From positions 27,590,001 through 27,654,000 of the forward strand of contig OZ231128.1 of the NCBI GenBank assembly GCA_965153355.1: DNA of 64,000 nucleotides, given 5' to 3'. Positions 1 through 12,674 of this stretch are shown one piece after another. The DNA is from Flaccisagitta enflata. Its lineage: Eukaryota > Chaetognatha > Sagittoidea > Aphragmophora. The notes beneath the pieces are model-generated. The model made no database searches and had not been told where the DNA came from. It was given only the letters and a program-made list of their open reading frames with translations. The translations under genes and the position numbers were made by a program. Position 1 is the stretch's first letter. Every line of letters starts with the position of its first letter.

Positions 1-44
1 ACTATGTATGATTGTCTTTTTCCGTATTCATTATATTCAAATTC

Positions 45-80
45 TTCATCATCGTCACCATTGTTATCATCACCATTGTT

Positions 81-142
<62 letters not shown>

Positions 143-149
143 TATCATT

Positions 150-200
<51 letters not shown>

Positions 201-213
201 TTCATCATCAATT

Positions 214-251
<38 letters not shown>

Positions 252-260
252 ATCATTTTC
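45..260. repeat. (ATC)n microsatellite
   Basis: About 215 bp of nearly uninterrupted TCA/ATC triplets with a few ATT and GTC variants. Open frames across it translate to homopolymers (His, Ser, Ile, Met) and are not genes. Confidence 0.95.
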
Positions 261-385
261 ATCATTATCATCTCTCTCTATATCTTTCTATCTTTCTAAA
301 TAGGAGACAAAGTCGTGCTAATCAGAGAGAAAACCTGCAAGTCGTTCCTCACGTCCATCTGTCTGTCCTCCACTGCTTTTAAAGC

Positions 386-464
<79 letters not shown>
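386..464. repeat. (CTAT)n microsatellite
   Basis: About 20 perfect tandem copies of the tetranucleotide CTAT/TATC. Confidence 0.95.
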
Positions 465-732
465 CTACTAAGCCCCTGTCCACCAGTCAATCTACCCGTT
501 CAATCTCTCCATGTGTTAACGCCCTTCATTTACTTTCCATCTCTTTTTTTTTTCTAAATTGCGTTTATTACATTCACGTCGTTGTTATCGGCTTATCTTG
601 AACGGCAGGTGAGGTTCCTGAAGCCTTAATCCTCCAATGGCAAAATGAAACAATTATGATTAAAGGGGGGGGGGGATTTTATTGCAAACGTAGAATACCC
701 CTTTGCTTGCTTCAATCGTTCGCTTGTATCGT

Positions 733-789
733 TACTTGTACTTGTACTTGTACTTGTATTTGCACTTGTACTTGTACTTGTACTTGTAG
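733..789. repeat. (ACTTGT)n short tandem repeat
   Basis: About nine hexanucleotide units of ACTTGT, with two variant units in the middle (TTTGCA and neighbours). Confidence 0.85.
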
Positions 790-1913
790 ACATTGACCTA
801 GTACAGCAATAACGAATGTAGACTGTCCCAGGACCAATAGATTTCATCCATCATGTTTAGAGGCTGATTTTCGTGATCCCCAATATAGAAATTAGAAGAA
901 AATTGCTTCAGGAGACCATAGTCATTGCAGAAAACTTTTGATCCCTGAAACAATGTTTTACAGTGTTTTAACTGCATCATTATAATTTCTCACAGAAATA
1001 AGTTTTTTTTTTTGAGAAAACCAAAAGTGCTAGTTTTTTTTTTTTCGTTTTGTGCTTATTAACCTTTAAAATATCCTCTACAAGAAATTAAAGTGATTGT
1101 TTCAGGTCAACCAGATATTTTTTAATGCTTTGATACATGATTGTTTTGATTGAGAATGTGTGTTTTTCTGAAATGATCATCAGTCATTACAGATGCTTTA
1201 CATTCCCAATAGGTGGATTGCCGTCACTCTTGGATCTGTCATTTTATAGTGGGGTGTTACTGCCCATCAAAAGTTTTTTCACCGCGGAAAATTCGAAGTT
1301 GTCGCATTCAGGACCAGACAGTGTTGTCTATCAAATGCGGATATCCCTTAAATAGAGGTGCCACTAAGGTGGGATTCCACTGTAACTAGTTCTCGCCCCA
1401 TTACTATTGCCTTCTTTGCTAATCGGGAAATGGGTTCCGCTGACTTAGTGCGATCCTCTGCCCCAAGAGGACCATGACCGAGCATGCCCACCATGGTAAT
1501 AACACGTTAGACAAGGATCATTCATTTTCATTATCATTTATTTTTGCATGAATGTACCAATAATTTGCCGATCACGTATCTAGTAATTTTGAAGCGTAAC
1601 GTGAACGCGCTCTGAAAGAAACATGTTGAAGATAATCCGCGGTGATGACGTTTATTAAGGCCGTTCAACCGCGACGATTATCCCGAGTCTGTCACGTTGA
1701 ACCAACTCGTGCGTAGTCCGAGTCTTATTCCCTGCCAACTTACTCTATTTTATGTGCACGTTATGTATAATATGAGCGCAACAATTCTTCCTATATATGA
1801 AAGTCATACAATCATCCAAATAGGAAGCATTAAAGGGTTGCCTCGTTTTCATTTCGTATCATTGTCATTGTTGTTGAGTTCGAGTTGACTTTACTCTCTG
1901 CCAACTCCTCATG
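790..1913. other. unassigned stretch
   Basis: No gene recognised. GGATTCCACTGTA near 1371-1383 resembles one terminal inverted repeat of the mariner-like MITE at 47214, but I find no partner on the other side. Confidence 0.4.
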
Positions 1914-2123
1914 TTTTTAGTCGCGTGCACGCGACTCTACAAACCGCTTTGTCCGTCTGTCCGTCCGTCCGTCCGTCAGTTGGTCGGTTGGTCATGTTTT
2001 ACTTTTTTCATGATTTTATTTTTTTGACCCCACTGCTACTGCCTAAATGGTCTAGTGACCTCAAATATGGCCCCTACCCACCCGCACGCGACTTCGGTAG
2101 CCGTGTATCCGGCCTTGTTTTTT
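1914..2123 (+). mobile_element. Family A hairpin element, copy 1
   Basis: A complete small repeat. It opens with TTTTAGTCGCGTGCACGCGACT, a perfect hairpin, followed by CTACA and a GTCC-type tetranucleotide run. The distal end reads CCGCACGCGACT, about ten variable bases, then GTGTATCCGGCCTTGTTTTT. The distal arm GCACGCGACT is the inverse complement of the hairpin's left arm. There is no coding capacity. The layout (subterminal inverted arms, terminal hairpin, internal tetranucleotide run) resembles HINE/pearl-type non-autonomous Helitron relatives, but that class is an inference. Confidence 0.7.
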
Positions 2124-2402
2124 TGCCTCGCTAATGTAGCTAATTTGTCATATCATATTGAATTCCTTTGTATTCTGCGATTTTATGAAATATTCTGCGA
2201 TTTTATGAAATATTCTTTTTGTAATGTGACATCTAATCTCATCAAAATCTGATCCTTTTTTTTATCATTCAGTCGTGTTTCAAATGTTTATTTTAGCGTT
2301 TATCCTGACTCTCAACAGACTTCCAATGATGATCTCCAGCCCAGCAACATCCAACGTATTTCTATGGGACCATGGAATAGTGAAGCTGCCCTATTGCCAA
2401 TA

Positions 2403-2992
2403 ACAGGGTGTCCAATAAATTTGGCAAAAACCTTATTTCACATGAACTATACTTTTAGACAACCCAGTATTCTAAAATTTGGTGTGTACTATCCTTATCA
2501 TTTCTATGAGATGTTAGAATGTCCAGTTTTTTAGATGGGTCCCCCTGGTTTGGAAGGAAATGAATTATGTCTCGGACAAACTTTTTTATTTTGTGAGATT
2601 TTCACTAATAAAACATGGCAAAGAATATCAACCTTATAGCTACATTTGACATCAAATTTGGTATCCAAAGTAGTTGGTTATACATCATTGAAGCAGGACA
2701 ATTCATCTTACTCAAAATGAGCTCAAGGCATTGAAGAAAGTCCGCTAGAATGACTTAAAATCAACCATCAATTTTCTTTTGTCCATTAAAGCCAATTTTT
2801 TCAAGACCACTTCAAGCAAACCTCTTCCTCCTTGTACTGATCTTTTATTACATATTTTTTCTACCTGTTGGACAGTAAGTATTTACAACCAATTAACCTT
2901 CATGTTTGACATTATTTTGATAGAAAAGATCAGTTCAAAATAGTTTTTTAATGTCCTTTTTAAAATTTTGCCAAATTTGATGGACACCCTGT
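2403..2992. mobile_element. Tc1/mariner-type MITE (590 bp)
   Basis: Inverted ends start ACAGGGTGTCC and continue through AAATTTGGCAAAA on both sides, with about two mismatches in the first 26 bases. A TA dinucleotide flanks each end (2401-2402 and 2993-2994), the usual target duplication of Tc1/mariner transposases. No transposase is encoded, so it would need one supplied in trans. Confidence 0.8.
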
Positions 2993-2994
2993 TA

Positions 2995-4710
2995 TGAGAA
3001 TAATTTCTAGGAAACCGGTATTTGGGACGATAGCGTGTTACCTATTTTACCCTACTACGCCCTTGTTAATAGCAAATAGATTTTTAAAGGAACGGGAATC
3101 ACCAACCATCGTATGCCTCTGCGGCTGTTTTAAGTCGTCTATAATTTAATGCCTCAGTTTATTATGTTTGTTTTGAATCATAAACATTCCAGAACATACA
3201 AGATGTTACATTTCCTTTTCCCATTGTAGAGAGTTTTTGCGCATATTTCTGCCCTCTTGTTGTTGATAATCCTTTGCTTTCTCTGTACATTTTTCCTCCT
3301 TGTCTTTTTTCAATATTTATCCTCTTTCGCAATTCGAGACCACTGCACTCCGTATTTATCGCCTGAAGTAACATATTTACTTTTTTTATCTAATCCATTT
3401 GAGGAATAAAGTCAATATCACTTGCAAAACAATTTGTTTCCCCTCTTCACATAGAATCTGCTCATCAACAGTTACAGAGCAAACTGGTACGTTACAAATT
3501 TATTAACTGTAAAGTAGTAACCTGGCAAGTCAGATACAAAAAAAATGTTGGTTATTTATCTCGATGGTTATCTACAAAGATTTAATCCATAGCGCTTCTC
3601 TCATTGAAAGAAAAAAACATCTTATTTGTAAACAACCTTCAATAAAATTTGAGGAATTTTTTCTGTTGCAGACATGACATAAAACAAAAATGTAAATCCG
3701 CTTCCAAACCCCACAAATTCCCACCAGATCTCGCGCACTGTATCCAAGTATTGGTCCAACATCCTCTTTCGCCAAGTCAGCCTCTCCCTCTTTATACAGG
3801 CCGCTGCGCAGTTATAATTCTATGCCCAGAAAGAATTTATTGGTTGAAGAAATCGGAAAAACAATAGAATTTTTGCCCATGGGGAAAAACTGCGGATATA
3901 TTGGCGCATCTGAAAATTGTTTTTTTTTTTTTAACGAAGATCGGACGTTGCCCAGAATTCATGGAATCAATAAAGACTAGAAATTAACGGCAAATGACTA
4001 CTGAAAATGTCGTAACATGGACAAGAAACACATAAACCACAGATTAATTATCTGAAAATGTCAGAAGAAGGGTGATGGCCGTAAAAGCTTTTAATGGGCG
4101 TTGTTCTTTTATTGAGAAAATCAGTTAACTAATCGGGAAAAAAGTCGAAGTCAGTCCTCGACTTTTTGACATATTTGAGAGAAACATGGTTTTCATTTTC
4201 TTATGAGAAAGTTGCGGGTCTCTTCCCGCTGATTGAGGCCTCCGATGAAATTGATAGGGTAAGTAGATTTGATAATTCTGTTTCATTTGGCGCCAAGCAG
4301 AATGCTCTACGACAAATATTTTTTGCGTTATGATTTTTTTAAGATTGCGAATTGATTTTTTTTTATTTTTTATGATTTTGAGTAGGATCAAAAAAGGAGT
4401 GTATCTATGTTTGTTTGAGCATGAGAATACAACAAAACATGTTTATGAGCATTGCTGCTCATCTGTGAGGAGAATTCTATCTCATTTACCTCATTCAGCT
4501 CAGTTTCTTTTTTTTATTTAAATGTGATAAATGAATAGATATTTTGATACATGTTTAAGAGAGCAGATATAAAAAGCATATTAGTGAGCATAACTGCTCA
4601 TCTGTGAGGGTGTTTTTAAGCATTTTAGCTCACTTAGCTCATTTAGCTCAGTCTTTTTTTTCTGATTTTTTATGGGATAAATTAGTGTTTTTATGGGAGC
4701 ATGTAAATAC
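2995..4710. other. unassigned AT-rich stretch
   Basis: No gene recognised. TGCTCATCTGTGAGG occurs twice (near 4455 and 4592), each followed by short ATTTAGCTCA-like units. GAGCATTTTAGCTCATCTAG recurs near 7333 beyond the neighbouring family B element. Confidence 0.4.
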
Positions 4711-5344
4711 AACTAGTCATCCAAGGATCGCACATGGTCAGCGGTACCCGATGCCCTGCTTGGAGTGATTAGCTGAAGAAGCTGAGTGGGAGCAGGGCAG
4801 CGGCCCCAAAGCGCCGATGTCCTGTGGGACACAGGGGTGAATTTCCAGACGTCCTGAGAAAGCACATTTATATATATATATAAAATTTAAGCTATCAAAG
4901 GAAGCAAGCTTTTTACGACTTGCTCTTCGAGATGATAGCTGTTCCGTCGAATTACAATTTACGTGGCAAAGAAAATTAACCAGTCAGTAGTTCATAAGAA
5001 CCAAAAGCGAGAATTGTTACCATGCAACTGCTAAAAATTGAAAATTCTATGTTCAAAATATCCAAAATTGACCAGTCACTAGTTTTAAAAATCAAAAGTG
5101 TAAATCAGTAAAGGAAAAAGTTGCATATTCACCAAAATTTTCAACGACTTTCCAATATATAAAAAATAAAGACTATAAATACCTCCAAATAGAAAATATG
5201 ATGCTTTTATAAGTGCAAATAATATCAGTGATTATTCTCTGAGCAAATACTAAAGATTTCATGATACTAAAAAACCATTTGTAAAGAGAGAAAAAAAAAA
5301 ATCTGATTTGATCATTGTGCTCTTATGGTCTCTAAGTTAGTGAG

Positions 5345-6426
5345 TCATTTAATGGGAAAGCATGCTATTCTTCGCTCGCGGCGGCCGCCAATAACTTTGA
5401 AAAACTTGATGCTTTTTTCATCTGCAGTAAGAGAATTGTTCAAATGCTCAGCATCTTGCCGCAATTTAATCTCCCATGCTTTTTCCACTTGACATTCCAA
5501 TTTTGTCATGTCGTGAGTGATAATCACCCCGTTCCATTTCTCCATTCCTCTCAGCTTCTTTGCCATCAGGAGCATTGCCCTCTTTTTTTCTGAGCATACA
5601 AATTTAACAACCAGGGGGCGCAAATTGCTACTGTTTGATGTTCCAACACGAAAATGATGAACAATGTCCGTAGAAGGATCCAGGTCCAGGTCCAAGTCAC
5701 CAGCAAGCAATTTGATCATGGCAAGATCGTCATCTGTTTCCTGTTGACCAAAAATGATGATGTTGTTTCTCTTTCGTTTGCGCAAGACCCATTCTGGAAC
5801 AAATTGCACAGGTGTGCCTTTATTCATTGTGGCAGGGTTGGTTGAACTTTGTGCAGAATTGTGAATTTCATCCACTTTTGCCTTGATTGCTTGAAATTCG
5901 GTTTGGAGCTCCTGTAATCTGACGTCAGTTGATGTTGTTCTTTCTCCAATGGCATCCATCTTGGTCTTCAATTCATCTTTGATACGCCTGTTTTTTTCCA
6001 TCTCCTCCGCAAACTTGCGATTTGTTGCATCTAACTGTTGTTGTGATTTAGTCAATTTCTTCCCAAAGGCTTCAAATTCGGTTTTTGAGGCAACCTGATG
6101 CTTAACCACTTGGGCTTTGAAGGCTTCAAGTTCGGTTTTGAGGCAACCTGATGCTTAACCACTTGGGCTTTGAAGGAATCAGCACTTGTGATATGATTTT
6201 TCATTTTAATGGTTAGCATGGCAATTGTTTCATTCAAAGCTGTATGATTATTGTTAATGCCTTCCACGACTTTTTCAAAACCTTCAAAACCTTTTTTGAA
6301 GGTCATGAGTAGAGCATCCATTTTGGTTTTCCATTCATTTGTTTCTTTTGACTCTTTTTCCAGTTGCGCAATATCATGCTGTATTTTCTCCATGTCTTGA
6401 GCTTTATTAACACGGAAAGATGACAA
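5345..6426 (-). pseudogene. non-LTR retrotransposon ORF1, frame-broken
   Basis: Two overlapping - strand frames make one ORF1-like protein of about 360 residues. The upstream part (6426 leftward, 124 aa) is a Lys/Glu-rich coiled coil starting MSSFRVNKAQDMEKI. The downstream part (5345-6109, 254 aa) continues the coiled coil, then has a basic RKRKR patch, NIIIFGQQE, HHFRVG, RPLVVKF and a C-terminal region typical of the RRM-like RNA-binding ORF1 domain of CR1/Crack/jockey-type LINEs. The break falls in a tandem duplication of about 55 bp that encodes VKHQVASK twice. One unit has five T bases where the other has four, which shifts the frame. No ORF2 with endonuclease or RT lies downstream, so this is a relic. 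The family call comes from motifs. Confidence 0.65.
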
Positions 6427-6889
6427 TTTCCTTCAGTAAGATTCAGTCTTTGGTTCTGTGAAGTAGTTTTTTTTTTTAGCCGCGAAGGAGTAAACGGTTT
6501 TGTAACAAAAATTCTTAGCTGTAGTTGTTACACAAGAAGACCGAGGTTGGAGAACTGATTCAACTTGGACTTTAGATTCCAAACAAATATGAGGCGATGA
6601 GAGAGTGAGACCACGATAGCGATTTTTTTTGATGATGAAATAAAATCAATCCCATTAATGATGGTAGTTTCTTTCAAAGTTTTGACCCTTCCCGTTGACT
6701 GATTGAGATGAAAATTTGCAGTTGGGTGGAGAACAAAAAGATGGAATTTTGAGTGTATTTACAGCCGATTACATTATGGTTGAAGCAGTTTTTTGATGAT
6801 TTTTCTTGGAAAGCCGCGAAGGTCGAAGAGAGATCGTGTTTCTTCGCCACGTCACAGATTTAAGGACTGAGTTGATTGATTGGAGAACA

Positions 6890-7190
6890 ATAATGAGATC
6901 AGGGATGAGGGCAGATTTGAACCTGAGAGGGTCATTTTGAGGGCTGAATTGAGACCAATTTTAGGTTTGAGAGGTCTGATTTTAGGCCTGAAATAGTTAA
7001 TTTTGGGCCAGATAAGGCTGATTTAGTACCTTAGTGGGCTGATTTTGGGCTTGAGTGAGCTAATTTTGGATCTAGAAGGGCTGATTTTGGGTCTGAGAGG
7101 GGTGATTTTGGGTCTGAGAGGGCTGACTTGGGGCCTGAGAGGACTGATTTGGGGTCTGCGAGGGCTGGTTGGGGCCTGAGAGGGGCCTTG
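6890..7190. repeat. 20-bp G-rich tandem array in family B element
   Basis: Degenerate units of about 20-21 bp resembling GGGCTGATTTTGGGTCTGAG. The array ends in a run of G just before the inverted GGAC-type end. Related units occur at 12840-13245 and near 62600-62850. Confidence 0.7.
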
Positions 7191-7706
7191 GGGGGGGGGG
7201 GGACGTACGGACGTACGGACATACGGACGTTTGGAAATTCACCCCTGTGTCCTACAGGACATCGCCCCTTTTGGGCCGCTGCCCAAAAAAGCATGTCAGT
7301 GTGCATAGCCGATTGTCTGGTTGAGTGATTTTGAGCATTTTAGCTCATCTAGCTCAAAGGCGGCACTTCTTACGTCATTTAGTTTGTTTGCAGCTTGCAA
7401 GGAGCCTACGTGGGTCAGCCCGCCGCCTCTTATTGCTTACTGATGCTAACTTGTGTTTTATATCAAGTCGTGATCCTCTTGCGTCATTTTGATTGTTAGC
7501 CTAATGTCTTAGTAATTTCTTATTTATTTTTTTTTTTTATTGATACTGTGTATTGTTCTTTTTATTTCCGCGCAATTCGATGATCTGTATTAGGCTATGT
7601 TTGCCCAATTGGCAGTTGTACAACTTAATAATCTGTAGAGATTTGCGCGGCTCGCTTACTGTTTTATATTTCATGAATATAAACTACTACTACTTTGGCT
7701 CAGCTC

Positions 7707-8642
7707 TTTGGGCAGCAGCCCCAAAGGGCCAATGTCCTGTAAGACACAGGGGTGAATTTTCTTACGTCCGTCCGTCCGTCCGTCCGTCCGTCCATCCGTC
7801 CGTACTAGGGTGACCAAAAGTATGGTCAAATTTGAATCTTATCTTCCTCGCGGGAGAAACGTGACCATTTCCATCACAGATGACGACCCTAAAATCTGGC
7901 GATGATCACATAAAGTCTACTCATGACCGCCACTCCCATTATATCTCATAGAAAATGCACAGAAAAAGTTCTGGTCTTATTCCAGTCCTATATTTTATAA
8001 TGGGAAAAGGGGTGGGATGGCGGTCATGAGTAAATTTTATCTGATCATCACCAGATTTTAGAGTCATCATCTGTGGTGGAAATGGACACATTTCTCCTGC
8101 GAGGAACACTGAATTCGTATTTGACCATACTTTCAGTCACCCTAGTCCGTACGTCCCCCCCCCGCGAAGCTTCTCAATTCTCAAATTCCCATTGAATACC
8201 ATGGGAAAATGACAAAATGCAAACTTCTCATTGAATAACATGGAAACATGGAAATAACATTTACAAAAAAAAAAATAAAAAAATGCAAATTTCCCATCAA
8301 ATAACATTGACAATTAACAAAAAATAAAAAAAATGCAAAATTCCAATTGAATAACATGGAAAATTGATAAAAAAGATTTAAAAAAATGAAATTCTCATTG
8401 AATAACATGGAAAATTGAGAAGAAATTATAAAAAAATATATGACTCCCATTGAATATCATGGAAAATTGCTTCAAAGGCTTGAAATATGCCTTCTTAGGA
8501 CGTAAGGAAATTCACCCCTGTGTCCCACAGGACATCGGCCCTTTGGGACCGCTGCCCTGCTCTTACTCCACTTCTTCAGCTGATCACTCCAAGCAGGGCA
8601 TCGGGTACCGCTGACCATGTGCGATCCTTGGATGACTTGTTT
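7707..8642 (+). mobile_element. Family B element, copy 2 (subfamily B1)
   Basis: Begins TTTGGGCAGCAGCCCCAAAG with the stem CCTGTAAGACACAGG, then a CCGT/GTCC run (7765-7803). It ends with the inverted partner (CACCCCTGTGTCCCACAGG, then GGACCGCTGCCCTGC) plus an asymmetric extension ending CCTTGGATGACTTGTT, which matches the outer end of the 4711 copy. The cargo is a foldback MITE (7808-8143) and units containing CATTGAATAACATGGAAAA (8170-8470). The element at 22370-22620 carries the same kind of units. Confidence 0.7.
7808..8143. mobile_element. foldback MITE nested in family B
   Basis: Near-complete inverted repeat. GGGTGACCAAAAGTATGGTC starts the left arm and GACCATACTTTCAGTCACCC ends the right arm, with TA on both sides (7806-7807 and 8144-8145). 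Arms of about 150 bp would fold into a long hairpin. It interrupts the CCGT run of the host element, so it inserted later. There is no coding capacity. Confidence 0.8.
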
Positions 8643-8840
8643 TCTCTGATTTTCAATGCAATCAATACATACAATTGCTCTTGATTTGATCTAATCAAAA
8701 AAAAGATTTGCAGTGACTAAAGATTAAAGCTTGGTGAAAAAAGACCAATGTTTACGACTTTTTTCCTCACGGCGACAGCCGCCATTACTGGTAGAAATCT
8801 ACAATTGATCGATTTATAGGAGAGATTAACTTTTGATTTG

Positions 8841-8842
<2 letters not shown>

Positions 8843-8903
<61 letters not shown>
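8843..8903. repeat. (TC)n microsatellite
   Basis: About 30 perfect TC dinucleotides. Confidence 0.95.
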
Positions 8904-8908
<5 letters not shown>

Positions 8909-9208
8909 TTGACCAATAAGACATGTCATCTCCATCTCTTTGGCTTTAATGCGACACCTTTTTCCTCTCCGTCTTCTCGTCAGGCGTCTCAACTTTCTCC
9001 TTTGGCTGAAGTCATCAACGCTGACTGTCCGACCAGAAATCCGAGAACGGAAACTTGACACAAAAATGACAAAAGAACTTGACACAGACCCAATCTTGAT
9101 CTCCCTTCTTTTCTTCTTCAGTCTTGGCACAAAGAATGAGAGAAAAAGAGAGATAGAAAGACGACCAGAAAAAATAGTGGGGAAAAAAAATGTAGGGAAA
9201 GCAGGGAG

Positions 9209-9359
<151 letters not shown>

Positions 9360-9455
9360 ATAGACATACTAGCGCATTGACTCATCATACACATACCTTA
9401 CTTCTTTAACATACGCCCGCAGAAAGGATGATAGAAGAGAAGTGTGACGTTCAAA

Positions 9456-9740
9456 AAAACAAAACCGGATACTCGGCATCCTTAGTCGCAGACGGGTGGG
9501 CAGATGCAGTGACGTAGGGGGCCATGCAGTCAGGCAGTCAGTCAGTCAGGCAGTCAGGCAGCTAGTCAGTCAGGCAGTCAGGCAGTCAGTCAGCCATGCA
9601 GTCAGGCAGTCAGGCAGTCAGGCAGTCAGGCAGTCAGGCAGTCAGGCAGCCAGTCAGTCAGTCAGTCAGTCAGTCAGTCAGGCAGTCAGGCAGCCAGTCA
9701 GTCAGCCATGCAGTCAGGCACTTTGGCGGGAGCGGCGAGG
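9456..9740 (-). repeat. family A fragment joined to an 8-bp CAGTCAGG array
   Basis: AAACAAAACCGGATACTCGG followed by AGTCGCAGACGGGTGGGCAG at 9463-9510 matches the distal end of family A in reverse. From about 9526 to 9718 there is an array of CAGTCAGG/CAGTCAGT units with a few GCCATGCA interruptions. I find no clear family A hairpin at the far side. Confidence 0.5.
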
Positions 9741-10204
9741 CAAAAGAATGTGCTGAAATGACAAAAGCGACCGACGCCCCGACGGACCAAAAAGTGGCTT
9801 TTAGAGTCGAAAAGACTTGAATGCGGAACGACTCACCGACAGACACGACGCAAAGTCAGTGATATGAGATTGACAGAGAGCTCATGCAGACATCTCATAG
9901 AGTATGTAACTCTATTAGAGTTAGGAACGGGTAAGAAAAGTGGGAAAATTGGTTGAGGAAATCTGAGCCATTTTCTATCCAAAGCTAAGGAACCCTGATT
10001 GGTTTAGGGTTTCGACCAATGAGACTCAATTTCAGCATTCTTCTTATTTCTATGATCTTCATCTGCTTTTATCTCCCTTCATCTCTGAAATCATCATATC
10101 TCCTTTTATGAACCATACACCCAATAGCTATCAGTCATCCTTCAAATAAACGGTATGAAATTCTATCCCACCAAGATAAGAGATGCAGCTTCCTCTACTA
10201 TTAG

Positions 10205-10548
<344 letters not shown>

Positions 10549-10910
10549 CACAAACCGACATAAAGACGACCCGACTGACGTACCAAAAATTCAATGACAT
10601 AATTGTGTTGAATGGCAGCAGTTTAATTCCATGCATTCTAATAGAAAACAATCTAGTTTTTCTTTTCAGTCACATGAAACAGAACAATTTAAAAGGGCCA
10701 GACTAACAGCAAAGGAAGGAAAGATTGGAAGAAAAAGAACCTAGGAAGTCAAGTAAAAAAATGTGCTGAGCAGCACAAAAGAAAATCACGGAAGTGGCGC
10801 CAATCGAAGAGAAAGGGACAGAAGAAAAAACGGAAAAAGAACAAAAAAATCTGACGTAATGCAAGAAACAGTATGAAATTGAAAACTCAAAGGGAATAAG
10901 GTTCGATAGG

Positions 10911-10912
<2 letters not shown>
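10549..10912. other. unassigned purine-rich stretch
   Basis: A-rich sequence between two GA-rich microsatellites. No gene or repeat end recognised. Confidence 0.4.

Positions 10913-11000
<88 letters not shown>
10913..11000. repeat. (GA)n microsatellite
   Basis: About 43 perfect AG/GA units. Confidence 0.95.
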
Positions 11001-11002
<2 letters not shown>

Positions 11003-11429
11003 TACATGATTGAAACAAGACGCTTAAAAAAAAGACGACGGGGTGGGCTAAGGGAATGCGTGCAAAAGCAGGAGGAGGATGTGAAATAGACAAAAAAATA
11101 TATGTAGAGTGAAAAATCAGTGATATGGCGCCAAAGCTGATATTCTTTTTATCTCTCTTTTCATCATCTGGGCGACAAAAGAAGAAAAAGAAGCTCCCAG
11201 AAAAGGAATCCCAAGGGAGAAGGGGGCTGTCGTTTTAAGATCTAAAGGAGTTGAAAAAAGAAAAGGAATTTGACAGCCTCTTTTGAAGAGAAAAAGAATT
11301 GGATAAAGGAAAATTTAAGTAAAGGAAGAATTTGAAAAGAATGAATCGGAAGAATAAGGCCATACATGTGTGTCACAGCTAAAGACGCGCGTGTTGCAAT
11401 AGCCAATTGAGCCGTATGGCAATGAATAA

Positions 11430-11640
11430 CACCTGTTTCACAATTACTGATACTGAAACACATAAAGGGAAACCATAAATAGCTGTCATTTAGTTGGCTT
11501 AATAAGGTGAAATTTTTACTGTAGTGTTTCATTACCATCAGGCTACTACAGTGAAAATTTCTTGTAACTGCGCCAACTAGAAGTATTGTTTCATAGTTTT
11601 ACTTAAAGTATTAGAGTATCAATAATTGTGAAACAGGTGT
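11430..11640. mobile_element. short TA-flanked MITE (211 bp)
   Basis: The left end ACACCTGTTTCACAATTACT matches, in inverse, the right end AATAATTGTGAAACAGGTGT. TA lies on each side (11428-11429 and 11641-11642). The same end sequence recurs singly near 59046. There is no coding capacity. Confidence 0.65.
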
Positions 11641-11642
11641 TA

Positions 11643-12226
11643 TGTTGATTTGCGTAACAGGTTGACCTGTTCAAATGATTCATAAAAAAGTACCAGTAAC
11701 AATTATTTTTCGCCAAATCTATCGATGAAGACTACTTATCGGCGTATGGTAAGTGCAGATAAATCATAAGCCAATTATCATACGTGTAAAAGAAGCAAGA
11801 GTATGTTGTAAATCCAGTTAAAAAACAAATGTTTAAGACTAGTAGAAATTTCCCTCTCTGTCACCTTCGGATTTTTTTCTTTGCTGTCTGGCATCTCTCT
11901 CTCTCTCTCTCTCATCTGTGGATATTTCAAATTGGTTTGAAAGCTTATTTCGTGCTCGATCAATCGCTTCCTCCGCCTGCCTCCACCATCCTCCTCCATC
12001 CTCAGTCTCTCTTTCTTCTTAGTTCCTTTTTTTTTCCATGTCAGTTCTGAAGCTCATTGTTTCTTACAAGGTACTGAAGCATGAATATATTTGTCTTTTT
12101 GGCTCCATTAGGAGCTTTTAGACTGATTTCCTATCAAATTTAACAAATTCAATCGTGGTATAATGTACAGCACTGTATAGCGTTTTGCACTATCCCTCTA
12201 TCATGATCATGCGTATAAACTTTTCT
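11643..12226. other. unassigned stretch
   Basis: No gene recognised. Contains a short (TC)n run near 11893-11912. Confidence 0.4.
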
Positions 12227-12228
12227 CT

Positions 12229-12258
12229 AGTTGCGTGCTACGCGACTCTATCCTGCCC
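12229..12258 (+). repeat. family A hairpin fragment
   Basis: TAGTTGCGTGCTACGCGACT followed by CTATCCTGCC. Only the hairpin end is present. The stem carries one T-G pair where other copies have C-G. Confidence 0.55.
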
Positions 12259-12421
12259 TATTCATTTTCGAAAACATTATCATATATTAGACGTATTTGC
12301 TAATAGCTTTCCATTTCATGCATCCTACAGTAAGTACCAAAATATTCCTTTCGTTATCCTACTGTTATGCCTCATTCTATTTCTTTTTGTGTCTGTCTTT
12401 CTCTCTCCATCAGCCTTTTTC

Positions 12422-12426
<5 letters not shown>

Positions 12427-12471
<45 letters not shown>
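12427..12471. repeat. (TC)n microsatellite
   Basis: About 22 TC units. Confidence 0.9.
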
Positions 12472-12474
<3 letters not shown>

Positions 12475-12674
12475 ATATTGGCAATGTAGATGGTTCCAAC
12501 CTACACGAAATCTGTTGTCTGATCTCTTGTCTCCTTCTTCTAAAGCACCAATCATCAACGGCAGAGTTCCAAATCCTATTGCAAGAGACAATTTTGACTC
12601 TTGAATGATGGAAGGAGGATGGATGGGGAAACGCCGTTGAGAGGAGAATTGAGATAGAGGTGGAATAGGTTATA

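Larger units (their letters stand above)
4711..7290 (-). mobile_element. Family B element with LINE ORF1 relic as cargo
   Basis: The left end (4711-4860) carries ACTAGTCATCCAAGGATCGC, then GCAGGGCAGCGGCCCC and the stem CCTGTGGGACACAGG. The right end (about 7200-7290) is the inverted partner: a GGAC-type run, CACCCCTGTGTCCTACAGG and GGGCCGCTGCCCAAAA. Between them lie a broken LINE ORF1 (5345-6426) and a G-rich 20-bp tandem array (about 6890-7190). At 2.6 kb it is much longer than the other family B copies, so the LINE piece may have inserted later or been captured. Confidence 0.6.
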
